Of a DNA stretch of 47,422 nt, positions 9,001 to 15,236 are shown piece after piece (the stretch's first letter is position 1; every line of letters begins with the position of its first letter). The DNA is from a virus. Location: the IMG/VR virus record IMGVR_UViG_3300025030_000169, positions 1 through 47,422 of that record; one strand, 5' to 3'. The position numbers were made by a program, and so were the translations under genes. Below the pieces are notes generated by a model, which saw only the letters and a list, made by a program, of their open reading frames with translations, did not search any database and was not told the origin of the DNA.

Positions 9001-11867
9001 ATGGCGCTAGCCGTTTCATCACCGGCCTGTTTCTGCTCCATTTTCTCCGGGTAAAGTTTCGCGATACCGTTTTTCGCCCACTGGTTATTGCTGTACGCCT
9101 GCAGAACAGGAAGAGGAACGGGAAGATCAAACCGCAACGCTTCTTTCACAGAGCGCGGATGTGCAGCCAGGCGGATGGCCTTTTCGTCGGTATCTGTGAT
9201 CCCTGCGGTGTACTCTTTGGGAGTCATTTGATATGGACTCTTTTCAGAAACAGTGGCTTTCGTTTCGGCATTCGCAAATTCGACTTTTGGCATTCCGAAA
9301 GTGGGTTTTCGGAATGTGTCCTTTTTCGATTTCGTCTCAGAAAAGACAGTTCTTTCTCGGACGAATACACCTTGGCTTGGCCCTTTTCCGCTCACCCATT
9401 TCTTGAATACCGGCATGGCGATTCGAGTAACAGATTTGCCACCTGTCCACCCTGCCTCATAACTGGAATTGTAGAGGGCAAGGGCTTCCTGCTCGCTATT
9501 CACGCCAGCCACGACCTTGTGCTCATCGAAAGAACCATCTGCCTTGTGCTGGTTGACCACGTAGACATTATCCGCCCCGCCCTGATAGCCGGGTTTCACC
9601 ATGATATCGACATGATCCTTATCATACCCCTTGGACCCGAGTATGCGGCCGTAGTCGGCCTTCATCTCCTGGGACCATTCTTTGCCTGAAGCGTCCTTGC
9701 CGGAGCGCACCGAGCCGGCCGGGTTTTCGATGGAAAGACTCAGCCCGTCGATTGAAGCCTTGGCGGTCTTGTAGTTCTCAGCTTCCTTTTGGGCTTCGGT
9801 CGGCGCGAGGTTGATATCCTTGCCGTGGACGATGGAGGAAGGATTGTCTACCGTGTTCTTAGGCGCCGCCTGGACGCTCTGTTCCCCGGTGCCGCCTTCC
9901 AACCCTGTGGTACGAATATCCCCTTGCTGAACAGATCCTCCATCTGTTTTCCCGTCAGATACAAGTGAGCCGCTTCCCGCCCCGTCTGTTCCTTGTGGTA
10001 GAGAGCCAATCTCTCTATATCCTGGATACTTATTGATCTGCCCATCTGTCTCTCCTTCTGGTTGATTTGCAAAAGCCGCTGCGGCATCATCAAGGCGCGC
10101 CTGTCTCCCCTCCACATCGACCATGGCCGGCGTCTGTTCCTGGTTCATGAACGCCTGAGCGGATTCTTCGGCGGTCGGCGGTCGGCCTGTACGGTTCGCT
10201 TCCAACTCTTCCATGGAAAGCTCTCGGTCAGCCAAACCCTGCTTTAGATTCTCGAATCGCTGCTTTCTGGTCCTGGTGTCGGCCATGCCCTGTTCGTCTT
10301 CTGCCTGGCCCGTCAGGTCCCACATCAGGTCGCGAGTCTCTTCCGGGAATTGCTGATTGAGGACATCGGCGTCTATCTGGTCCCTGGCCCCTTCCGGAAG
10401 GATGGGGGAGTAGCCCTGCTGCTGGTCCGGACCATAGCCAGGCTCTTGGCCGGGAACCGGAATACCGAGATGATCAAACACCCCTTCCTTCACGAACCGG
10501 TCTTTGGCGTCCTGGGGAAGTTGCGGATCATTGAAGAATTCGAGTGCAGCATTGACCCGCTGTGCTCGGTCATCTTCTGATTCGACAGGTGAACCGGTGA
10601 GTATCCCGGCCAGTTCGACGGCGGCTTGAGAGTCGGGAGAGTCGGTATTCTCGCTGTTGAGTGATTCACCGAGAAGGGCATTGACCTCGTTTTCAAGAGG
10701 GTCTGTGCTTGCTGATCGGCGGATAGGCCTTCCGGCGGCAACGTCTTCAAGAGCTGCAACGCGCCACTGATCAGCGTCAGGGACCTTGTTCTCCTTGGCC
10801 GACTCATAAAGTGCGTTGACTATTTCCGCCCTGGTTTCCGGTTCGGTGGCTTTCGGGTCGTTCAGGGCGTTGTCAACCGCTTCGGCATGCTGTGACCGGC
10901 GATAAGAGGCATGCAGGCCAAACGGCGCGAGCCAGGCGGTCATGCCGAGCGTCGGTAGGATTGACGCCTTGGCCTGTTCAATTGGATCGGTGTTGACGCC
11001 AGCGTTCTTTTCGACTGTGGCTTGGCCGTAGTTCTGGCCCATCTCCGTTAATGTTTCGCCTATAGCTGTCTTGACCAATGCCTTGGCAAACGGCCGAAGG
11101 ATTTCTTTGTTGGTGGCTTGGCCAATGACACTCGAGATGGTTTTTCCCGCACCAATGCCGAGCAGATCTTTACCGAAACCGAGAAACTTTCCGCCAATAT
11201 AGGTGCCGAGAGTTTCACCGGCAGTCTCGATTGCGCCAGACTTCCAGCCGGCAGTTTCGGCTGCCTCCTCGGTGCCGCCTGCTTCCATGACCGCTTCTTT
11301 CGTCTGCTGCGCCTGGGCCATGCCCATAGGAACGGCTCCACCAAGGGCGGTAAGTCCAAGGCCTATGCCGCCGGCAGTCAACGCTTCCGGCAGGAGGGCA
11401 ACACCGGCACCCACGGCCAGTGCAGGGACAATCGATGACGGAATCATCTCTGCGCCTTGAGCGAGGGTATTGGTGACGGCACTATGGTCTTCCGGGTGAA
11501 GCTGGTTCTCCGGACGCTCAAGGTATGCTTTACGGTTTTCCGCCAGACTTTTTCCGTAATGCGCCAGGCCCTGGGCCTTTTCCTTGCCGATGATGTTTTC
11601 GGTAACGGGTGATTCCGTTCCCCACTGAAGCGCCTGACCGGCCATCTCCGGAAGGACACCCAAGGTGCCACGCTTCCATGCGGTGCCGAGTTCTCCAAGT
11701 GCTGACCGCGGCTCCTGCGGCTTAGGGGTGTTCGCGATAGATTCTACCTGATCAAACACACTGAGACTTTTGCCGGCTGTCGCGTTTTGAACAGGTGGCG
11801 GGACCGGATCGGAAGCGTCGATAGAAGAGGATATCCGAGAATCTACATCATCAAAGATGTTGCCCAT
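1..11867 (-). CDS. Giant phage polyvalent protein (methyltransferase-helicase-peptidase), 3' end cut by window edge
   Basis: A single frame stays open from ATG at 11867 to the left edge, more than 3955 residues. Seen in order: small-residue-rich hydrophobic stretches (about 140-275); a pyrophosphatase-like core GRILGSKGYDKDHVDIM (740); KOW-like NDQVVITNGENKGERG (1182); Pro-rich and Gly/Ser-rich linkers; an N6-adenine methyltransferase with VLEPSVGVGNF (1655) and NPPFG (1723); a superfamily 2 helicase with GSGKT (2429), DEEH (2599), MTGTPISN and QREGRIIRQGN (2995); a coiled coil (3075-3150); HEVGVH (3513); a second SAM-methyltransferase-like domain with VDIGGGKYD (3669) and NVLNVI (3720); then an LPD23-like segment ending in HEIQH (3948). 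Such domain mixtures are known as phage/conjugative polyvalent proteins, and P1 DarB (methylase-helicase) is a virion-carried antirestriction example. Injection with the DNA is inferred. The ATG follows the previous stop by 14 nt and lacks a convincing Shine-Dalgarno, so translation is probably coupled. Confidence 0.9.
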   Translation of the reverse strand, partial: MGNIFDDVDSRISSSIDASDPVPPPVQNATAGKSLSVFDQVESIANTPKPQEPRSALGELGTAWKRGTLGVLPEMAGQALQWGTESPVTENIIGKEKAQGLAHYGKSLAENRKAYLERPENQLHPEDHSAVTNTLAQGAEMIPSSIVPALAVGAGVALLPEALTAGGIGLGLTALGGAVPMGMAQAQQTKEAVMEAGGTEEAAETAGWKSGAIETAGETLGTYIGGKFLGFGKDLLGIGAGKTISSVIGQATNKEILRPFAKALVKTAIGETLTEMGQNYGQATVEKNAGVNTDPIEQAKASILPTLGMTAWLAPFGLHASYRRSQHAEAVDNALNDPKATEPETRAEIVNALYESAKENKVPDADQWRVAALEDVAAGRPIRRSASTDPLENEVNALLGESLNSENTDSPDSQAAVELAGILTGSPVESEDDRAQRVNAALEFFNDPQLPQDAKDRFVKEGVFDHLGIPVPGQEPGYGPDQQQGYSPILPEGARDQIDADVLNQQFPEETRDLMWDLTGQAEDEQGMADTRTRKQRFENLKQGLADRELSMEELEANRTGRPPTAEESAQAFMNQEQTPAMVDVEGRQARLDDAAAAFANQPEGETDGQINKYPGYREIGSLPQGTDGAGSGSLVSDGKTDGGSVQQGDIRTTGLEGGTGEQSVQAAPKNTVDNPSSIVHGKDINLAPTEAQKEAENYKTAKASIDGLSLSIENPAGSVRSGKDASGKEWSQEMKADYGRILGSKGYDKDHVDIMVKPGYQGGADNVYVVNQHKADGSFDEHKVVAGVNSEQEALALYNSSYEAGWTGGKSVTRIAMPVFKKWVSGKGPSQGVFVRERTVFSETKSKKDTFRKPTFGMPKVEFANAETKATVSEKSPYQMTPKEYTAGITDTDEKAIRLAAHPRSVKEALRFDLPVPLPVLQAYSNNQWAKNGIAKLYPEKMEQKQAGDETASAIEIIENNIPNSTTPKKDNIVEHVTKKGKTIRGIVRTDITWKEAKAIDKFTFKKDGGWFIREQHLTGDPGGKTGQTSENSKTENKTSSGTENQNVKGLENSGISIPRGKTGEMLAEGDVRLTATGRQTSPFPKVATDSNRKAENTLKRVDRWLMENALAEAESRGDNYNARMFRHNLEKPSQSDKDSAEMYLFDEVQPKVVPSILKDLVTPEQKAQIEANSTTTEDRFYPNDQVVITNGENKGERGSVSRFVQIGRQKPLVSISLENGESFETTSDNVRLVEERPEADPKSTLEQLQEMSDDDIDNLFDEVDQERAAEKPPKTAEPPKPPREPKAPIAPRPPKSNPPSPPAPKKTAGQIVKEGGIAAQSAVKDAMAGLTALFGDPNTIRMGPAFDEETYQKAKPHFVNAWNGVKDLGYSVKELINYFYGQFGDKIRPYLQRFVKDVRNGNLEVELTEKPNKSTLEERGGEPYADNENQSGEGKSVRADDEAAAGPGDNALEGMASEGSGGTGSGRAPAGGSAQGGRKNAGGNKKPDAGGVSAPRGGRGDVAEVHSSETGEGSGRGDGKRVSGPATTPAVNFRITEDVRLGQGGETVKFNDNLAAIKILKKLESEKRRATPDEQRALARYVGWGGLANSFRNGVTGEVKSGWEDRVAELEKILTPEELAVARNSTKAAHYTSFPVVNAMWKAVERMGFKGGNVLEPSVGVGNFLGLMPESLAGNTNMMAVEYDNITAGIAKHLYPNAAVFHSGFQDLPLPENSFDLVIGNPPFGQDRLNFPHNPDLNPYTIHHQFFLAGMDALKPGGLQVMVVSRYLMDGKDTTVRKLLAGKGKLLAAIRLPDTAFKENAKTDVVTDVLFLQKYTERELSAMETARETAAKQKITLPDPEWVETTTIPDPLGGEPMRVNAYFKSNPAAVIGRLERSGSMRGSGTNVNVKLDKSEDIAARLDKIIKTMPADIAVEVAPADKQAQYFKNMVDAMKISLSGQELGSISFNEFGELEQVIDRETDGGDTILSKRVITPSSPWSSALSMDKDGKWFRDVDKVDEKGAKVKVVVGDKATKRNQKTREVFEKESDIPANMKLGEPGYNRLRDSIQLLETLTKQINLETSDSSEKEMESNRAKLRRQYDAYVKEHSHINDRKTANILAGMPNSALLLSLESKYKPPIDKDKAKKLGIAPQQAMVEQATILSKRVISPVEKATTAATPADALAINLSETGRISLERVAELLGKSEDETVKALHDDLDTPLIFFDPETDRWEPADEYLGGNVVRKMAAAKAKGLEKNAKALEKVLPEPWTADKVTATIGGVWIPADVYADFLSHLTKSPAEVKYFRTTNTFHVQGRTAGPSNWGTQQRSPVALVDAILNNRPIKVTYTDHEGKTHVDQEATDAAIAKAAEIKDEFDAWVFKDSDRRNRLVKIFNDKFNVRVTKQRDGQHLQFPGKVPDAIIAMRRHQKNAIWRGIVDNVVLFDHAVGSGKTFTSIARALERKRMGLSRKPMIVVPNHLVEQFAKDVYKLYPGAKLLAAGKSDLVPAKRRRIFAKIATGDWDMVIVPHSSFQFIGISPATETRYLEAELAIAEEAVKEALAETGHDGGSFRKPLAVKEAEALRDKIKNRLAQVKEKSGKKDRLLTFEQLGVDDLTVDEEHDIGKNLFYTSSLNVRGMGPKGGSGKAYDLWTKTRVLHEMKNGSIAFMTGTPISNSAVEMYTLMRYLVPELLEEHGLEHFDAWRNNFASVNSAFEPTDSGKGLKEVSRLGRDWTNTRSLMDLYYTFADCVSNDDIQKWYAEDNNGAQFPLPKVKGGGRVGINVKPTPAQRGIIEDIISGFDGLESITDPKERNKARLRLMDRARKVSLDARAARPGIDSNEEGGKLSRVSDEVVRLHRKWTAEKGTQLIFLDRSVPKAKGDDKIIKTYDELMAKLEAAERTGDEAAIRRIGDSLERFDPVEIEELRIAQAGGWNAYQQIKDNLVERGIPANEIRFIQEADTDEKKKFLFEEVNSGAVRVLIGSTPRMGAGTNVQERLVGLHHVDVTWKPSDIEQREGRIIRQGNRIGFDENGNSIRDNFEVEILAYTTDTTVDAKMWALNSTKLKMINGIRQYDGSFTMEFDDTDAVGMAEIAAIASGEPLQLERVQLSAEIDKLERLKRAHERQRWAAEDTIHRMERTIETAPAMIKELESAAKTVEKATADERRKWESATVDIDGTTYGGSDARKALDKLIEESKKEGAEPFSVTIDGKKYRAKVKAEDALHAVLGDAAFFAMKINGKSFKQRGEATKEVVALANAKLEQIEKQDPDFSESDEIMLGTVTVHGIDIDLSMQVSMSAVGYEKHKVVDRKKQVEFFFERRIDLPGGKQSYLVNQSYASTLAANRAHTAMPSLFRGTLDTIEDISSRANNEARLLATAEKDLPTYKEVAGKPFAKEDDLKQKGERLTAVERELESRKKSNASEDAVAKEVEKAKLGVEYSKSGGTTTGRTVAQLEDELRSTIGEETFTSLVESGAVDFVGTQEEAMEVIDRLTSPDILHSEDGRTIQGFTDGTKSWLVADGIQKGRAGDVLNHEVGVHLRKLMLKDREYQAIERSLSKRQRESGRTGRAIRAAMARVPKSTKSEHYWSEVMAYMVEDAPESGVVRRIMAAAKKILIRVFGNRFVNYLSVDDLRVMAISAVKRGGDIQGSNMAAPMFSEKVLQAISSAATSLNQVPALFKKNFLKPGTVNVDIGGGKYDAGTEYLKEQGIKNLVYDPFNRSAEHNQDVVKELTANRTDTATVNNVLNVIKEKPVRLAVIRQAAKAIKADGTAYFQIHEGDGDGNSRVTKVVNGAPASWQNHQKTAWYEDEVRQYFGEVTRKGNVLIAMAPVKDSSMEEWSDGAGNPLFSFAGKNATTADTGKLAKAQEMKAAGKPREDIWKETGWWEIVPGQWSFELDDSLSSLEMRDGKLSDVLKDRGLFQAYPFLKGVNIAFRSLGPNRRGIFSPQDVTIYVNSRMDNEAARSTVHHEIQHIIQ
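7295..7591 (-). CDS. Nested out-of-frame small protein inside the giant gene (98 aa)
   Basis: This ORF lies wholly inside the giant polyvalent gene in the +1 register. Its ATG (7591) follows a perfect 8-nt anti-SD complement, GGAGGTGA (7597-7604), by 5 nt. The product looks like a real soluble helical protein: it begins MPITKISQVKGSQYGQTTKQ and holds MHWKEWRPKEAAALEAAGLL, with well spread Trp, His, Tyr and charged residues and mostly G/C third positions. In the giant frame the same DNA encodes a featureless Gly/Ser/Asp linker (about residues 1425-1524), the kind of segment that tolerates a second code. A TTG 24 nt upstream is in frame but would overlap the ribosome site. Function unknown. The alternative is a chance open frame produced by Gly-rich codons; the ribosome site and composition argue against this. 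Confidence 0.6.
   Translation of the reverse strand: MPITKISQVKGSQYGQTTKQLQVQAIMHWKEWRPKEAAALEAAGLLQAEALKAAERTQEGIRSLMQAGYQHHEAEEVMLPRYILLKPEKEVVEEMERE
9848..10045 (-). CDS. Second nested out-of-frame small protein inside the giant gene (65 aa)
   Basis: The ORF begins with ATG at 10045, 6 nt after AGAAGGAG (10052-10059), a strong ribosome site. It starts MGRSISIQDIERLALYHKEQ and continues with HLYLTGKQMEDLFSKGIF, a plausible amphipathic helical protein. The C-terminal 15 residues are Arg-rich and less convincing. The overlapping part of the giant protein (about residues 607-673) is Gly/Ser/Asp-rich linker immediately before the pyrophosphatase-like domain. It uses the same alternative register as the nested ORF at 7295-7591. 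Function unknown. A chance ORF remains possible, and the evidence is weaker than for the other nested ORF. Confidence 0.42.
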   Translation of the reverse strand: MGRSISIQDIERLALYHKEQTGREAAHLYLTGKQMEDLFSKGIFVPQGWKAAPGNRASRRRLRTR

Positions 11868-11881
11868 TGAGTATATCCCAA

Positions 11882-13765
11882 TTAGTTGAATTTATTCTTT
11901 AAAGCCTTGTATTGCTCGGGATCGTTTTTGGCAAGGTCGAGAAGTACAGACATCTGTTCTGGTGAAGCGTTGTCACTATTGAAATCGTTACCGAAAAGAC
12001 TATCAATATAGCCAGGAGGGTACACGAATCTCCCTGTTCCTGGGCGTTGGACGCCTTTTTTGTCGAACTCTGGCTTTACATATGTCGGGACATCGCCTTT
12101 GTCTTTCTTCTCATCCTTGTTCGCTAGTGTTCTCAATTCTGTGGCAATAGCGCTTTTCCTTTTCGAATCGGTATCAGGAGAGAGGTATTCCTGCTGCAGT
12201 TTATTGATCGTGTCAACCTGCGCAAGTCTGCCTTCATTCAACGATGAGCTTGCCTTGTAATTACCGATCTGCGCTGTCGAGAGATTTTCATCGATAGTGT
12301 TTTTCCGATTCATCTCTTTGGCGCGATTGGCTTCCACGACAGATTGTAACCCGAGTTTCTCCCGTTCTACGCCGAGCTGCCCTTGATTCCTGGTATTAGC
12401 TCCTCCTTCGGCGATAGTCCTTTCCTCCAAAGATCCTTGGTTTGCAATTATTCTTTCGTTTAGGCTCGACCTTTGTTTCCATCCCATGCCTGGCGCATTT
12501 TCTTTCGTGAGAAGACCATCGGTTGGAGAAGATCCTTTGGTTTTCTTGCCGAGAATTCTATCTGCATTCATTGAGGCAAGCTGCCCTTGAGACAGTCCTG
12601 ATTGCTGTACCTGCGCGTCGTAACGGTTTATCTGCGCTGTAGGTCGAACAGGATTTTCCATGAATCGATTTATCGCAGATCGGTCTGTGCCTGGGGCAAA
12701 CTGCACATCGAGATTTCCAACCTGGCGAAGACTGCCAGCAGGAATCTCAGTTGCTGGTCCGGATGGGGGCCTACTGCCCTCAAGAGCATTCGCTGTTTTG
12801 AATGCAGCTACGTCACCCAAGGCTTTGCCGCCAGCATTCCCCGGGCCGATATTGGTCAACATGATTGGCCCTGTGGTGCGGTTCGTATTGTAAAGGGATG
12901 GATCGTTCGCAGGATTGGCCATTGATAGCGGCACAGCTGCCCCTGGCATGGCGGTCTGTTGTGGTTGAGAAGCAGGTGCAACAACAGGCTGAACAGCTCC
13001 TGGATTTTGCTTTGGCGACACAAACGGCTGATGTTCTGGTGTGTGCTGTGCCAACATCGAACCATCAGGCGGCTTAGGACGTTGAATAGGAGGCGTTGTT
13101 GTCGTCGGCGAGATGTTCGTCACCGCGCCATGAGGATTGGTAGCCGTGGCTCTCGCTGCCGGGATAGGAACCGGTGCGATGTCAACCCCGGAACCTCCAA
13201 CCTTTCGCTCATAGTTCGGCCCCATCAAGGCCCCAACTGCCTCGCGTTCTCCAACTGGAGTTCTATTGGCGGTCACCGGATCGTTTGCAGTATTAACGAA
13301 GTCGGCCAAAGAATTTCCGGTGGCATCCTGGACAGCACCGACTTGTGGCGCCAGTTGTCCTGCAGGCTGGGCAACATCTTTCAATCCCTGCTTTATCCCC
13401 ATGACTCTCAAATGTTCAGGAGAAGACCGCCTCCTTCTGTCCATTGCTTCTTGTCCGAGTATCGGCTCGCTGGCACCACCAGCAGAAGAAGGGCTGTTCT
13501 CCGGGGTAAATGCGCCACCAGAAAGATTCGGATCTATTTTTGATACTGACGATGCGTTGACATTGAACCGTGGCCCTGTAGATTGCGGGACAATATCTTT
13601 CAACCCCGCAACTGCCGAGCTCGCCTGATTGACGATATTTCCTGCCTGATAGCCGAGAGATGCCGATGGTGGTAGTCCTTGAGATAGCTGTCCACCTTCA
13701 GTAAAACCAGGCTTTTCTTTTCTTGCTCGCATGAATGCGTCGGTAAAATTTTCACTGGCAACCAT
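11882..13765 (-). CDS. Large disordered virion-associated protein (627 aa), function unknown
   Basis: The protein is rich in Pro, Gln, Ala, Gly, Ser and Asn over most of its length, with a proline-rich tract around residues 225-285 and charged, helix-prone segments after about 400. It has no recognisable enzyme motif and no membrane segment. ATG at 13765 follows GGAGG by 8 nt. It is the last gene before the giant polyvalent gene and follows tail genes, the position where podoviruses often encode internal or ejected proteins. A role as internal virion protein or as partner of the giant protein is inference. The 100-nt gap upstream (13766-13865) is AT-rich and holds no gene that I can support. 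Confidence 0.7.
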   Translation of the reverse strand: MVASENFTDAFMRARKEKPGFTEGGQLSQGLPPSASLGYQAGNIVNQASSAVAGLKDIVPQSTGPRFNVNASSVSKIDPNLSGGAFTPENSPSSAGGASEPILGQEAMDRRRRSSPEHLRVMGIKQGLKDVAQPAGQLAPQVGAVQDATGNSLADFVNTANDPVTANRTPVGEREAVGALMGPNYERKVGGSGVDIAPVPIPAARATATNPHGAVTNISPTTTTPPIQRPKPPDGSMLAQHTPEHQPFVSPKQNPGAVQPVVAPASQPQQTAMPGAAVPLSMANPANDPSLYNTNRTTGPIMLTNIGPGNAGGKALGDVAAFKTANALEGSRPPSGPATEIPAGSLRQVGNLDVQFAPGTDRSAINRFMENPVRPTAQINRYDAQVQQSGLSQGQLASMNADRILGKKTKGSSPTDGLLTKENAPGMGWKQRSSLNERIIANQGSLEERTIAEGGANTRNQGQLGVEREKLGLQSVVEANRAKEMNRKNTIDENLSTAQIGNYKASSSLNEGRLAQVDTINKLQQEYLSPDTDSKRKSAIATELRTLANKDEKKDKGDVPTYVKPEFDKKGVQRPGTGRFVYPPGYIDSLFGNDFNSDNASPEQMSVLLDLAKNDPEQYKALKNKFN

Positions 13766-13865
13766 GAAGGAGACCTCCTCGTTTTTGTTCGTAATATCTT
13801 TTTATTAATATCTCGGACTCTGCCATTACTAAGATAAATTGGCAATCCATTAATTGTATAAATAG

Positions 13866-15236
13866 TTATACGTCATGGTTATGGGCGTGGGTCTCCCCAA
13901 TACTGTCGGAATGTTGCCAATGCTCCCCTCTGGTCTCGGTTGCGGAAGTGCTGTGACCGATAGAAGTATTGACCGCGTTCAGAGCGCTTGCCAGGACCTG
14001 GGCGGCGATATTGCTGATGGCATCGAGAATCTTTTCACGGAGAGCATTGATCGATACCGTGCTGTCGAGCAGAGCCTTGACTTCCTGCACAGCCTTCTCG
14101 AGTTCAAGCCTCGACTTTTCGAGTTTCGCTTTCTGGTTCTCGGTCAAAGCGTTGAACAGATCAGCCTGCGCCCTGATCTTCGAGGCGTAGACATCCCCAT
14201 CGACCTTATGGGCTTCGACCAGGCTCGACCGCTCCTTGGCGATCTGCTCGGTCTGAGCGATGGCCCCGTCCGTCTGCGCCCTGAAGGAATCGACAACCAC
14301 CTTGTTATCGGCGGCGTATGCCTCCATGATGCCTACCTTCGCCTTCAGCTCCGCTTCGATCCCCTGCCACTGAGCGACATACGCCTTGTTTTTCTCGGCA
14401 TAATTGTCGAGAATCAGTTGGGCCGCCGCCTTTTTCGCCTCAAGAGACAACCTGCCTGAGTTCTGGTTGAATTCTCTAAGTATCTGCTCAAGCTGGATTG
14501 CCTTGTCGAGCAGGAAGTTGGTATTGGTCTGTGCCAACTCAGCCTGCTTTGTGGCAATCTCGGAGTTTAGCACCGTGTTCTGGCGCAGGACCTCTGCCGC
14601 CATCCGCTGCTCAATCGATCGCATCGCAAGTTGAGGGAATGGGATTGCCCTGGATCCAAGTTCCCTGGTTGCGGTGAGAAAGGCGCTTTCGTTTTCAACC
14701 CGTTGCCGCTCACGCCCCCTATCCCACATTCCGGCCTCTATTGCCGCACCTAACCCGGACCCGCCTACCAGCAGTCCGTCATGCACCTTCGTGAACAAGT
14801 CGAGCCACATCTCAGATGTATACGGCGTCTCGGAATATCCAAGGGCAGGATTGACATCTGCTGGCTTGACTGGAGTCGTATAATCAAGGGAGATTGCCGG
14901 TGATGTTTTCAAAACCGGGGCAAGTGGAAAAACCACATCTTCGAATCCTGGAAGAGTTAATGCTCCAGGAGGAGAAATCCCGTTGAAGCTGATACCTGCG
15001 ACCTCATCAATAACCACATCGCCGATAATGTCCTTCCAGCCTGCAGGCATTGAAATTGAAGTCAGGGTATCATTCAATTCTCCCAGATAAGTATTCACCT
15101 GGGTTTTCATATCCTCGACCAGGGTAAATGTCTGGTCATACTTCTCGATCAGAACATTACGGCCACCGGCATAACCTGCAGCCATCTCATCAACATTTCC
15201 TTCGTCTACATCAACAAATGTGCCGTCACCAGCCAT
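13866..15236 (-). CDS. Coiled-coil tail-region structural protein (456 aa)
   Basis: The first 160 residues are mixed and Pro-containing. Residues about 170-400 form a long Ala/Glu/Lys/Gln-rich coiled coil with heptad-like spacing. The C-terminus is a short His-rich tail (EHWQHSDSIGETHAHNHDV) that could bind metal. The start ATG (15236) overlaps the upstream stop as TAATG, with GAGAGGTG just before it, so translation is coupled. Its place among tail genes and its elongated predicted fold suggest a structural or needle-like virion part; this is inference, and I recognise no named family. Confidence 0.7.
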   Translation of the reverse strand: MAGDGTFVDVDEGNVDEMAAGYAGGRNVLIEKYDQTFTLVEDMKTQVNTYLGELNDTLTSISMPAGWKDIIGDVVIDEVAGISFNGISPPGALTLPGFEDVVFPLAPVLKTSPAISLDYTTPVKPADVNPALGYSETPYTSEMWLDLFTKVHDGLLVGGSGLGAAIEAGMWDRGRERQRVENESAFLTATRELGSRAIPFPQLAMRSIEQRMAAEVLRQNTVLNSEIATKQAELAQTNTNFLLDKAIQLEQILREFNQNSGRLSLEAKKAAAQLILDNYAEKNKAYVAQWQGIEAELKAKVGIMEAYAADNKVVVDSFRAQTDGAIAQTEQIAKERSSLVEAHKVDGDVYASKIRAQADLFNALTENQKAKLEKSRLELEKAVQEVKALLDSTVSINALREKILDAISNIAAQVLASALNAVNTSIGHSTSATETRGEHWQHSDSIGETHAHNHDV

